IMG/VR virus record: IMGVR_UViG_3300037351_000031
Span: 1 to 37,609 of that record
DNA from: a virus
Reading direction: 5' to 3' (one strand)
DNA length: 37,609 nt
Shown: piece after piece, positions 9,407-17,256 of the stretch
Position numbering within the stretch: the first letter of the stretch is position 1
How the letters are laid out: the number at the start of each line of letters is the position of its first letter
The notes under the pieces: model-generated
The model's database searches: none
Told to the model about the DNA's origin: nothing
Seen by the model: only the letters and a program-made list of their open reading frames with translations
Program-made: the position numbers and the translations under genes

Positions 9407-9730
9407 GTGACCACGACCGACACGGCAGAGTGCTTGCACCGGGATATCTTTCCGGCCGAAGTCCTGGCGCCGGGGCAGCTGGAACACCCCCGGAAAGCCC
9501 GGGTCTTCATCACCAACTCCCGCCTCCTGGTCTGGTCGTCCACGGCCTCGGGGACGCCCGATGTCCTGATAGACGAGGCCATCACCGGCGATGTGCCTCA
9601 GCGGACCCGGGCCACATTGCAGGGCGAGATGCGGGTGGAGACGGCCAAGGGCACGGTGTTCGTGACTCGCGGCGAGGGGTGCGGGTGCAAGGACCGTCTC
9701 CGGAGTATCGACCCGCCGGTGCCGTGGTGA
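9407..9730 (+). CDS. Conserved-looking phage protein with GCGC motif, 107 aa
   Basis: The GTG start lies 6 nt after a TACACT element and has no ribosome binding site, so it is probably leaderless. KARVFITNSRLLVW resembles the strand-turn-strand of GRAM/PH-type folds, but this is weak. The C-terminal EGCGCKDRLRSIDPP, with two Cys near a Pro-rich end, is a pattern I associate with small unassigned actinophage proteins. It is the first gene of the block that leads into the lysin and is coupled to the basic peptide by a GTGA overlap. Function unknown. Confidence 0.6.
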   Translation: MTTTDTAECLHRDIFPAEVLAPGQLEHPRKARVFITNSRLLVWSSTASGTPDVLIDEAITGDVPQRTRATLQGEMRVETAKGTVFVTRGEGCGCKDRLRSIDPPVPW

Positions 9731-9822
9731 GCCGGTCCTCACGGTCGACCCGCTCGAGCGGTGCCAAGGGGTCGAAGCCGGCCAAGGCAGCCAAACCGGT
9801 CAAGGCGAAGAAGACCAGATGA
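9727..9822 (+). CDS. 31-aa strongly basic peptide
   Basis: The GTG start overlaps the previous stop (GTGA) and its own stop overlaps the endolysin start (ATGA), so it is locked into the translation chain. It has 11 Lys/Arg among 31 residues and no acidic residue: Ser/Arg-rich first, then Ala/Lys/Pro-rich (KPAKAAKPVKAKK), like a histone H1 tail. It could be a nucleic-acid-binding or envelope-active peptide, or only a coupling leader for the lysin. Confidence 0.5.
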   Translation: MSRSSRSTRSSGAKGSKPAKAAKPVKAKKTR

Positions 9823-10541
9823 CCTTCTGGCAGGAAGCGCTTCCTTACGCCCAGCAGTGCCATGCGGGTACCGGAGTCCTGACCTCGGTCCTGCTTGCCC
9901 AGGCAGCCGTCGAGACCGGCTACGGGGGATACGACTGGTCGGTTGCGCACAATCCCGGGAACGTCGGTTCGTTCGACGGTCAGCCGGTCAACGAGTTCCC
10001 ATCTCTCGAAGCGGGGACGCTGGCGTGGATCCAGACCTTCAACAACGGCTACTACCAGGCCGTCAAGTCTGCGGTGGGTTGGCAGTCACAGTGCTACGCC
10101 CTCGGCAATTCTCCGTGGGCTTCAGGGCACTACATCGCCAATGGGGTCAAGGGACAGATCCTCGTCGAGATCATCCAGACCAACAACCTCACCCAGTACG
10201 ACGGCCCCCAACCGAGTCCCGCTCCGCCACCTATCCCAGCCGTACCAATCCCGGAGGGAAATATGCAAGTCACCGACCCCGACACCGGGGGGATATGGGT
10301 CCTCGACCCTACAAACGGCGCCGTGTTCGCCGAAGCCGTCGAAGGCTCGGGGATACCGCCCTATCTCGGTGGGTTCAACATCCACCCAGACTGGGGAGTG
10401 AATCTCACCCAGATCCTCGGCATCAGCGCCTTCGGAGCAGCAACAGATCACGGTTACGTAGTGAGCGTGCGAGGGGCCAACGGAATACCAGCGCAGTACG
10501 CGTTCACCCGGAACGGTCAGTACGCAACCCCCACGTCGTAA
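9819..10541 (+). CDS. Endolysin, glucosaminidase/lysozyme-like catalytic domain
   Basis: Residues 1-120 resemble the FlgJ/glucosaminidase superfamily: LLAQAAVETGYGG carries the probable catalytic Glu32, followed by HNPGNVGSF, matching the usual N-N-x-x-G-I/V segment. A Pro-rich linker (about 128-147) leads to a 92-residue C-terminal domain of unknown fold, probably for wall binding. There is no signal peptide, so release would need a holin-type partner; the next gene encodes a membrane protein. A strong ribosome binding site and in-frame ATG lie exactly at the linker end. Start by ATGA overlap with the basic peptide gene. Confidence 0.8.
   Translation: MTFWQEALPYAQQCHAGTGVLTSVLLAQAAVETGYGGYDWSVAHNPGNVGSFDGQPVNEFPSLEAGTLAWIQTFNNGYYQAVKSAVGWQSQCYALGNSPWASGHYIANGVKGQILVEIIQTNNLTQYDGPQPSPAPPPIPAVPIPEGNMQVTDPDTGGIWVLDPTNGAVFAEAVEGSGIPPYLGGFNIHPDWGVNLTQILGISAFGAATDHGYVVSVRGANGIPAQYAFTRNGQYATPTS
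10253..10265 (+). promoter_or_regulatory. Internal ribosome binding site and ATG within the endolysin gene
   Basis: GGAGG at 10253-10257 is followed after 5 nt by an ATG at 10263, in frame with the endolysin (Met149). This is one of the best Shine-Dalgarno matches in the window, better than that of the full-length gene. The ATG falls at the junction of linker and C-terminal domain. Confidence 0.6.
10263..10541 (+). CDS. Putative separately translated C-terminal endolysin subunit, 92 aa
   Basis: This in-frame nested product would consist of the C-terminal domain alone (starting MQVTDPDTGG). Some phage endolysins, such as enterococcal Lys170 and clostridial CD27L and CTP1L, make an extra wall-binding subunit from an internal start and assemble as multimers. 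The site here has the same placement. The domain contains no recognised wall-binding motif, so the binding role is inferred from position. Confidence 0.5.
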   Translation: MQVTDPDTGGIWVLDPTNGAVFAEAVEGSGIPPYLGGFNIHPDWGVNLTQILGISAFGAATDHGYVVSVRGANGIPAQYAFTRNGQYATPTS

Positions 10542-10578
10542 GGGACACTCCCCGCCGTAGGCAGGTGCGGTGGGTACC

Positions 10579-10893
10579 ATGAGTGCCACCATGACCGCCA
10601 CTGTCGTCGCGTTCCGGCTGACCCCTGCCCTTTGGCTTGTACTGGACGTTTTCGCCGTCTTCAGGCTGACTCGCTTGGTCACTCGGGACATCATCACCGA
10701 GAAGCCCCGCCAGTGGGTCAAGCGGAACCTGGGGACAGCGGCGTTTGATTTCTGTGAGTGCCCTTGGTGTACCTCGATTTGGCTGGCCATCGGCGTCGTC
10801 CTGCTGACGGTGTTCGCCCCGCACCAGTGGCAGTACGTGGCCTATGTCCTGGTCTGCTCGGCCGTCGCTGGCGTCCTCGCTGAGCGATCCTGA
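10579..10893 (+). CDS. Small membrane protein, DUF1360-like, possible holin partner
   Basis: Two hydrophobic segments are seen: about residues 9-26 (FRLTPALWLVLDVFAVF) and 63-98, the latter possibly two helices. Between them, FRLTRLVTRD and ECPWCTSIWL match the pattern of DUF1360 family proteins (R-L-x-R-L-x-x-x-D, then C-x-x-C-x-x-x-W). Position directly after the endolysin suggests a lysis role, but the family is not an established holin. No Shine-Dalgarno sequence precedes ATG 10579; ATG 10591 and GTG 10570 are alternatives. Its stop overlaps the portal start (TGATG). Confidence 0.65.
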   Translation: MSATMTATVVAFRLTPALWLVLDVFAVFRLTRLVTRDIITEKPRQWVKRNLGTAAFDFCECPWCTSIWLAIGVVLLTVFAPHQWQYVAYVLVCSAVAGVLAERS

Positions 10894-13496
10894 TGGCGGC
10901 CGAACTCAGCGGTCGTAACCGTCGATTCCTTCAGCGGTTGCAGAGGCAGGAGAAGCCGGTCGCTCATCGGGCGTTGACGGCGGCGGCCATGCCCATCAAC
11001 CTGACCAGCAAGACCGAGGCGCGACGGATGCGGGTATTGCGGCAGGGCTGGCAATCGGACGCTTGTAGCTATATAGACGCAATACCAGAACTTTCCTTCG
11101 CCTATCGGTTTCTTGCTCATGCGTCGAGTCGTATGCAGTATTACCCCGCCATTCTCAACCCGGAAGAACCGGATGGACCACCGATTCGGATTGAGGAATA
11201 CCCCGACATTCCTCCAAGCGTGGTCGAGGCAGCCACTCAAGCGATGGCAACGCTTGGCACCGGTCGTCAGGCCATCACTCCCATGCAACAGGCCATGAGT
11301 TATCACTTCGGTGGTCCCGGCGAATGCTTTTTCGTGGGGCAACGAGATCCTGATACGAACCTTCCGGTCTGGACTATCCGCTCCATCGATGAGTTCATGA
11401 TTTTCGATGACACCTACAAACTGCGCGAGGTCCCGCTCGACCCGCAAGGAACGCTCGGGTGGATACCGCTCGACCCGGCGACCACCTATGCCGCTCGCAT
11501 GTGGATTCCCTGGTACCGATATCAGAAGTTGGCTACCAGTCCGATGCGGGCACTCCTCGATGTGAGCGAAGAATTGCTCTTGCTGAGCCGAGACGTTCGG
11601 TCCACGGCGCGTAGCCGATTGGCCGGCGGCGGCATCCTCAAGATTCCCGAGGGCCTGCGCATGGCTCCCATCAACGAGGACGACGACGACCCCGAATCTG
11701 AAGCGTGGTTCGGTCGGTTCGCTGAGGCGATGATGACGCCTATTTCTGATGACGGGGTGGCCAGCGCCGTGGTTCCCATCGGTATCAGCGGCGATCCCGA
11801 ATCACTGGCCCAACTCGACCACCTGATTATCGACCGACCGTATAGCGCCTTGGCTATTGAGCTGCGGGCCGAGGCCATTGGACGTATAGCGACCGGACTG
11901 GACGTTCCTCGAGAAGTGCTGGAGGGAATGAGCGACCCGAACCATTGGGGCGCGTGGCTCGTCAGCGACGACACCTTTCGGCACCACATCGAACCGCAGG
12001 TCATCACGCAGGTCGACGCCATGTCCGCTGCCTACCTACGGACAAGCATGTTGGCAGCTGGTGTTCAACAGTTCTGGGTCGACCGCGCTTGCATCTGGTA
12101 CGACCCGGTCGACCTGATCTCCAAGCCTGACCCGATGGCCAACGCCGTGTTGCTGCACGATCGTTTTGCCATCAGCAACATGGCGCTACGTGAAGCTGGC
12201 GGGTTCAAGGAAAGCGACCAGCCCGGCGCACTCGAAATCGAGTTCCGGATGCTGCAGAAGACCCGCACGTTCCCCCCCAACATGGTCGAGGCCATCTTCC
12301 ACAAGGTCGACCCCGAACTGGCCTTCCCGCCCATCAACACCAGTGGCACTATCCCCGGCATCGGGCCGCAGGGCGAGATTCCCGCCGTTGCTCCAGAACC
12401 GGCAGCGCCCGCACTTCCGGCCAGCCCACCACCGCCCGCAACTCCCGCTCCGGCACTGCCGCCCGATGCGAGCGCCACTCCACCGATGACCGCGCCGACA
12501 GAAGCCTTCGCCACTCCGCAACCGAACCCGACCCACGTCCGCCTGTCCCGCAAACTCACCGAAATCGACAGCCAGCTCCGGGCCCGTATCCAGGTGGCCG
12601 CCTGCGCCGCCATGACCCGGCTACTGGACAAGGCCGGCGCCAAGCTCCGCACCCGGGCCGCCGACCGGAAGTTCAAGGACAGCGAAGTCAAGACCTTGGT
12701 GGCGGGACAGCCCGACAACCGCCTGGTGGCCTCCACCATCGGCCCGGCCCTGGTGGCTTCCCTCGGCTTCACAACCGCTCCTGAGCTACTGAGTGCGGAC
12801 TGGAGCGAACTGAAGGCCCAGTTCATGGCCTGGACCGAGGCGGCCCAGAAACAGGCGCTCCGGGTGGCCATGCAACTGGCCGGCATCACCACCGAGGACG
12901 AGTCGTACCAGGCGGCCGACCTTGCCTTGTCCTCCAGCGTGGCCCCGGCCTGGGAGGTCATGGAGGCCGCGCTCAACGCCCTGGCCGAGAAGGTGCTCTA
13001 CACGCCGGATGGCGACCTGGACCCAGGGGCGGCGTTCGACCCGAACAGCGTGGTGCCGATGGGGGTCGTGCGGAACGCCCTGACCATTGCCGGGGGGACA
13101 CCGCCGCCGGACAACGTGGTCGACGTGTCCCAGCCAGTCGATGTAGGTACAGACCCGGCGGGAGCCATGGTGTCGGTGAACGTGCCCGGCCAGATTGGGA
13201 ACGGGGACGCCATCTCGACTCTGTTGGACGACTCTGGCATGGTCATGGTGTCGCACACCTGGGAACACCTGTCAGGCACGGACCACCCGTTTGAGCCTCA
13301 TCTCGACCTCGACGGTGTGCAGTTCGTGGACTTCGATGATGACGTGCTGGCAAATCCTGGGGACTGGCCGGAAGTCGCATACCTACACCCCGGAGACCAC
13401 GTCGCGTGCGGATGCGATTACTCCACCGTGTGGGGACCTGCGCCGTCGAGTGACGATTCTGGAGAGGACAGCGGCGATTCGGGAGGCGACGAATGA
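10893..13496 (+). CDS. Portal protein fused to a MuF-like minor head domain
   Basis: Residues 1-490 are the portal: SYIDAIPELSFAYRF near the N-terminus and, near 325-360, IGRIATGLDVPREVLEGM followed by NHWGAW, a signature of actinophage portals. A Pro/Ala-rich linker (about 495-545) joins a helical region and a C-terminal domain ending with SHTWEHLSGTDHPF and LHPGDHVACGCDYS, as in SPP1 gp7/MuF minor head proteins. The portal forms the dodecameric DNA gate at one capsid vertex; MuF proteins enter the head during assembly. At 867 aa it is longer than a lone portal (about 450-500). Codon use shifts from AT-richer in the portal to GC-rich from the linker on. Start overlaps the previous stop. Confidence 0.85.
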   Translation: MAAELSGRNRRFLQRLQRQEKPVAHRALTAAAMPINLTSKTEARRMRVLRQGWQSDACSYIDAIPELSFAYRFLAHASSRMQYYPAILNPEEPDGPPIRIEEYPDIPPSVVEAATQAMATLGTGRQAITPMQQAMSYHFGGPGECFFVGQRDPDTNLPVWTIRSIDEFMIFDDTYKLREVPLDPQGTLGWIPLDPATTYAARMWIPWYRYQKLATSPMRALLDVSEELLLLSRDVRSTARSRLAGGGILKIPEGLRMAPINEDDDDPESEAWFGRFAEAMMTPISDDGVASAVVPIGISGDPESLAQLDHLIIDRPYSALAIELRAEAIGRIATGLDVPREVLEGMSDPNHWGAWLVSDDTFRHHIEPQVITQVDAMSAAYLRTSMLAAGVQQFWVDRACIWYDPVDLISKPDPMANAVLLHDRFAISNMALREAGGFKESDQPGALEIEFRMLQKTRTFPPNMVEAIFHKVDPELAFPPINTSGTIPGIGPQGEIPAVAPEPAAPALPASPPPPATPAPALPPDASATPPMTAPTEAFATPQPNPTHVRLSRKLTEIDSQLRARIQVAACAAMTRLLDKAGAKLRTRAADRKFKDSEVKTLVAGQPDNRLVASTIGPALVASLGFTTAPELLSADWSELKAQFMAWTEAAQKQALRVAMQLAGITTEDESYQAADLALSSSVAPAWEVMEAALNALAEKVLYTPDGDLDPGAAFDPNSVVPMGVVRNALTIAGGTPPPDNVVDVSQPVDVGTDPAGAMVSVNVPGQIGNGDAISTLLDDSGMVMVSHTWEHLSGTDHPFEPHLDLDGVQFVDFDDDVLANPGDWPEVAYLHPGDHVACGCDYSTVWGPAPSSDDSGEDSGDSGGDE

Positions 13497-16400
13497 CTAC
13501 CGCGTTCGACACCGGCAACGAAGGTAATCCCGCAGCACTCATCAAGTGGTTCAACGAAGGCGCGGACGGTGCCATCGACTGGGGGCAGCCAGGCGATTTT
13601 GAGCAGTGCGTAGCCGTCGCCAAGAAGCATCTTGATAATCCTGAGGGCTTCTGTAATGAGCGCCATCAGGATGCTGTCGGCGGCCCACCCGGCAGCGAAG
13701 ACAAGAAGACCGTCCGTGACACCGAACCCCAACTAAGGGAGAATGCCCCCATGTCAGATTTGATGACCCGCGATGCCATCATCGCCAGCTTCAACGCCGA
13801 ACAGGAACCGTTGACGGCGGCCGCGGCTCTGAGAGTGCAGTACGAGATGGTGACGCAAGAGGCTCGGATGTACTTGGGTGCCGAGCCGTACTGGGCGGGT
13901 ATCTCTCAGGCTGACAGGGACAAAGCCGCGTCCAGCGGAGCTGCGATGCCCGACGGGTCGTATCCGGTGCTGACCTGCTCGGGTGAGAACAGCGTCGACT
14001 CGGCTATCCATGCTGTCGGGCGCGGCTCGGGTGGGCACAACGCAATTCGGAAACACATCGCGACCAGGGCAAAGAGTCTTGGCTGCAGTTCTAAAATTCC
14101 CGACACTTGGAACGATGATGGCAGCATCAAATCCGACTCCTCCGCCGAAGCCACCACGGCCAGTACCGCGCTGGCGACTCCTCCTCCGCCTCCACCGGCG
14201 GCTCCGGTGGCCAAGGCTCCGCCAGCACCAGGGGCACCCCCCGAGAAGCCCGCGCCCGATGCCAAGACCCCACCCAAGGCCGGCGAGGGTTCGGTAGCCG
14301 ACGCCGAGGTCGACGCCGGCATGTCCGTCCACGTCGACACAGTGAACAAGGACATCGCCGCGGCCATCGCCCTGCAGAAGACCGACCCGGGCACGGACAG
14401 CGAGGCGGCCGACACCAAGGTCATGACGATTCTGGAGCAGATGCAGGCGCTGGGGAAGCAGCTCGCCGCCGCCCAGGACGCCGATGCCAGCGAGAACCCG
14501 CCGTCGAAGTCTGCGCCAGCTCCGCCCAAGACGCCACCTGCCGCCGACGCCCCACCTGCCAACGGGCCACCTGCTTCTGACCCGCCGCCGGTCATGGCCG
14601 AGGGCGCGGCTGGGGCCAGTTGCGACTGTGGGGCCGTGGGATGCACCAGCCAGCCTGGGTGCCCGGCCTGCGCCGACCATGTCTGCGCCTGCAGCACCAT
14701 GACCGCCGCTGGACCTCCGACGAGCTCGGAGACCCCAGGGAACGCCGTGGGCATCCCCAACGACGCCGACGACAACGGTCCTGGGCCCGGCGACATCGAA
14801 GCCGACGTCATCTGCATGAACCCCGACTGCGGGCACATGGCCGGGGTGCACCAGGACGACGCCGACCTGGGTGGCAACTCTGGGGCCTGCCAGACCCCGG
14901 GCTGCACCTGCCCGGGAATGATCCCCCCAGGTGACCAGGTGAACGGGCCAGACGACGACACGGTGGGTGGTGACGGAAATGGCGGCGGACCGAACAACGC
15001 CGGAGGGGACGACGACACGTCCACTGGGCCACCAAAGATGGCCGCTGACTTCGCTCCAGGGGACCCGCCGCCAATCGGTGGGGACGGACCGACCGCCCCT
15101 CCAGAGGCTCCAGACGCCCCTGAAGTCGAAGGTGCGCCCGCTCCCGCCCTACCCCCACTGGACCCGAACCCGTCCATCACCGTGGGGCCGGCCTTCACCA
15201 TTCCCGTGGCCTGGATTGAGGGTGTGGAGACCGGGGACGGCCGGATGATTCAGCCCGGTGCCCTGACCTGGCGTACGCCCCCGCTGCCCCTCATGGCCAT
15301 GGTCACCAGTTCGCACGACCCGAGCGGCATGTCCCCCAACGACCCTGCCGTCCTGGTCGGGCGCATCGAGCAGATCAGCGTGGAAGGGACAAACGGGACG
15401 GCCAGCGGTCATCTGTTGACCACCAAGCACGGCATGGACTTCGCCCAGGTTCTCGAGCAGATGGGCCGTTACGGGGTGTCCATCGACGTGGGCGACGCCG
15501 AAATCCAGCAGACCGGGGTGCCGGACATCATGCTCCCGCCCGGCGCCAGCCAGTTCGACGCCCCCATCCTCGACGTGCTGGTCAAGGGCGTCGTGATGGC
15601 TATGACCGCCTGCCCGATGGCCGCGTTCCAGGGGGCCTACATGGTCCTGGGTGACGGGTCCAACATCCCCGACGCCAAGGTGCCTCCTGCTCCCGAAGGC
15701 TCGAACATGGCCATCCACTACGTGGACGAGATCCCCTGTGTGCCCTGCGGCGATGACTCGCTGGTGGCCGCGGCCGTCGACAAGCCCTCGCTCCTACGCC
15801 CGCCCGGCGCCTGGTTCGGCAACCCCAACTTCGGCAAGGACGCCGATGGCAAGGAAATCGCCCCTCACCTCGACGACCGGCTGAGCGAGACCATCGACCC
15901 CAAGTCAGGCCGACTGTCGGGCAAGTTCGCCTGCCCCATCACCATCACCGACGACGGCGAGGTCTTCGGCCACATCGCCCAGCACGGCGTGTGCCACCAG
16001 TCCCCGCAGTTCCTCAACAACGGCCAGTGCGTGATGGCCCCTCGGAGCCTGGTCGACTACGCCGCCTTCCACGGCACGGGCAAGGTCATCACCGCCGAAG
16101 GGGAGATGATTGGGGTGGGCCGGATGACGGCCGACACCGGGCACGCCTCGGACTCCCCGGCCGTCGACTTCCGCCGGGCCCTCGCCCATTACGACAACTC
16201 GGGCCTGACCGCGGCCACGGTGCGAGCTGGCGAGGACGAGTTCGGTATCTGGGTCCACGGCTCGCTCCACCCGAGTACCAGTCCCGAGCAGGTCCACACC
16301 ATGCGGGTCAACCCGCCGTCGGGCGACTGGCGACCCTTCGGGGCTGGGCGTGAGCTCTGCCAGGTCCTGTTTGTCAACCACCCCGGGTTCCCGATGGTGG

Positions 16401-16588
16401 TGGCCGACAAGCGGCCCGCTACTGGCGAAATCACCCGACTGGTGGCCGCTGGCGTGCCCTGCTTCTCCCTGCCCGAGCCGGTGGCACTGTCGCTGGAGGA
16501 GCGGGTGGCCATGATGGAGCGGGCCAACAAGCCGCTGCTGGGCCTGGCCAAGGAGCAACTGCGGTCCCGTCGTGCGAAGATTGGCTGA
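13493..16588 (+). CDS. Capsid maturation protease with N-terminal accessory and Cys/His domains
   Basis: The protease lies at about 560-740: TSSHDPSG with His608 and YGVSIDVGD with Ser663 are probable catalytic residues, and IEGVETGDGRMI is the usual strand start of actinophage head proteases. A long C-terminal extension resembles other actinophage versions. N-terminal modules are: DFEQCVAVAKKHLDNPEGFC (27-46) followed by RHQDAVG; a helical SAIHAVGRGSGGHNAIRKHI domain near 166-200, seen in many phage head proteins; Pro-rich linkers; a Cys cluster at 377-402; and a C-x4-C-G-H-x4-H-x12-C-x4-C-x-C motif at 441-473. It probably processes the scaffold part of the capsid protein. ATGA overlap with portal; a strong internal start lies at 13751. 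Confidence 0.8.
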   Translation: MTTAFDTGNEGNPAALIKWFNEGADGAIDWGQPGDFEQCVAVAKKHLDNPEGFCNERHQDAVGGPPGSEDKKTVRDTEPQLRENAPMSDLMTRDAIIASFNAEQEPLTAAAALRVQYEMVTQEARMYLGAEPYWAGISQADRDKAASSGAAMPDGSYPVLTCSGENSVDSAIHAVGRGSGGHNAIRKHIATRAKSLGCSSKIPDTWNDDGSIKSDSSAEATTASTALATPPPPPPAAPVAKAPPAPGAPPEKPAPDAKTPPKAGEGSVADAEVDAGMSVHVDTVNKDIAAAIALQKTDPGTDSEAADTKVMTILEQMQALGKQLAAAQDADASENPPSKSAPAPPKTPPAADAPPANGPPASDPPPVMAEGAAGASCDCGAVGCTSQPGCPACADHVCACSTMTAAGPPTSSETPGNAVGIPNDADDNGPGPGDIEADVICMNPDCGHMAGVHQDDADLGGNSGACQTPGCTCPGMIPPGDQVNGPDDDTVGGDGNGGGPNNAGGDDDTSTGPPKMAADFAPGDPPPIGGDGPTAPPEAPDAPEVEGAPAPALPPLDPNPSITVGPAFTIPVAWIEGVETGDGRMIQPGALTWRTPPLPLMAMVTSSHDPSGMSPNDPAVLVGRIEQISVEGTNGTASGHLLTTKHGMDFAQVLEQMGRYGVSIDVGDAEIQQTGVPDIMLPPGASQFDAPILDVLVKGVVMAMTACPMAAFQGAYMVLGDGSNIPDAKVPPAPEGSNMAIHYVDEIPCVPCGDDSLVAAAVDKPSLLRPPGAWFGNPNFGKDADGKEIAPHLDDRLSETIDPKSGRLSGKFACPITITDDGEVFGHIAQHGVCHQSPQFLNNGQCVMAPRSLVDYAAFHGTGKVITAEGEMIGVGRMTADTGHASDSPAVDFRRALAHYDNSGLTAATVRAGEDEFGIWVHGSLHPSTSPEQVHTMRVNPPSGDWRPFGAGRELCQVLFVNHPGFPMVVADKRPATGEITRLVAAGVPCFSLPEPVALSLEERVAMMERANKPLLGLAKEQLRSRRAKIG
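13735..13753 (+). promoter_or_regulatory. Strong internal ribosome binding site and start in the protease gene
   Basis: AAGGGAGA is followed after 8 nt by an in-frame ATG at 13751. Translation here would give a 945-aa form lacking the first 86 residues, exactly the module containing DFEQC and RHQDAVG. The G-run at 13737-13739 can pair with the C-run at 13746-13750, directly before the ATG. Confidence 0.5.
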
Positions 16589-16656
16589 TGGAACTGGAGG
16601 AGTGGAAGCACCCTGACCGTCGAACCGATGGCACCAGCCAGTTTGTGTTGACGTGA
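16588..16656 (+). CDS. 22-aa peptide, uncertain
   Basis: The ATG overlaps the protease stop (TGATG). The product MELEEWKHPDRRTDGTSQFV plus two residues ends at a TGA. The good overlap and coding-like composition support translation, but 22 residues is near the limit. A perfect 5-bp hairpin (CCGCT/AGCGG, 16658-16670) follows the stop. Confidence 0.35.
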   Translation: MELEEWKHPDRRTDGTSQFVLT

Positions 16657-16669
16657 GCCGCTGACAGCG

Positions 16670-16867
16670 GTGGGACGACGGCGCCGGTTGCCCGTCCCTC
16701 TCTGCGGTTGGTCAACGGCTGGTGAGCCTCCCGACATGCGACCCTGGTGGGTAGGGGCCGAACAACCGCCGTCAGCGCCTCCGATGCCCAAGCGATGCCC
16801 GGTGTGCGGGGGCCGGATGATTGACGACTTCTGCTCGGCGTGCGATGCCGCGGCTAGGGGGTCCTAG
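16670..16867 (+). CDS. Small zinc-ribbon-like protein, up to 65 aa
   Basis: The C-terminal half has CPVCGGRMIDDFCSACDAA, a C-x2-C-x8-C-x2-C arrangement typical of a zinc ribbon. The N-terminal 20 residues are Arg-rich and may not be translated; the ATG at 16736 (43 aa) is an alternative to the GTG at 16670. No good ribosome binding site is seen for either. The stop overlaps the stop of the convergent minus-strand gene by 4 bases, so no terminator fits between them. Function unknown. Confidence 0.5.
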   Translation: MGRRRRLPVPLCGWSTAGEPPDMRPWWVGAEQPPSAPPMPKRCPVCGGRMIDDFCSACDAAARGS

Positions 16868-17256
16868 AAATTGCAGTTGCACCACTGGTGAGCGCCGCAC
16901 TTCGGGCATGGGTAACAGGCAGCGCAGAGACCGAGCATGAACGGGTGCTCAGGGTTGTGATGTCGCCACAGCCGCCATCCCTGGGCCTTGTGGCACTGCC
17001 ACCACCAGTCGGGCTTCCAGAGGAAGTAGGGCCGCATGTGATAGCCGAACTTGAACAGACCCATGCGCTTCAGGTCCCACCGAAGGCGGTAGGGCAGGAC
17101 ATCACGCCACCGCGGGAGTTTGTAGACCGCCGGCCCGCCGCCGCTCCAACTGACCGAGCCACCGCAGCTGGTGATGCCCGAGACGTACAGGAACGAGGCG
17201 ACCCGGCCTGTCAGACTCCACCGTGAGTAGTGCCAGCGGGGCGGGGAGTCAGTCAT
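16864..17256 (-). CDS. Trp- and Cys-rich protein, 130 aa, last gene of the minus-strand cassette
   Basis: The ATG at 17256 was chosen because it overlaps the stop of the terminase-like gene by 8 bases (ATGACTGA). The same frame is open further upstream, but inside the neighbouring gene. The protein is rich in Trp, Arg and Tyr (for example KPDWWWQCHKAQGWRLWRHH) and ends with six Cys in LCAACYPCPKCGAHQWCNC, which probably bind zinc. The basic, aromatic surface suggests nucleic-acid contact. Coupling to the ATPase-like gene suggests a joint function. No family is recognised with certainty. Confidence 0.65.
   Translation of the reverse strand: MTDSPPRWHYSRWSLTGRVASFLYVSGITSCGGSVSWSGGGPAVYKLPRWRDVLPYRLRWDLKRMGLFKFGYHMRPYFLWKPDWWWQCHKAQGWRLWRHHNPEHPFMLGLCAACYPCPKCGAHQWCNCNF

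Noticed and set aside
10575-10591. TACCAT before ATG 10591 as a third leaderless promoter
   Set aside because: The gap to the start codon is 10 nt, longer than at the two clear sites, and the context CGGTCTACACT is absent.
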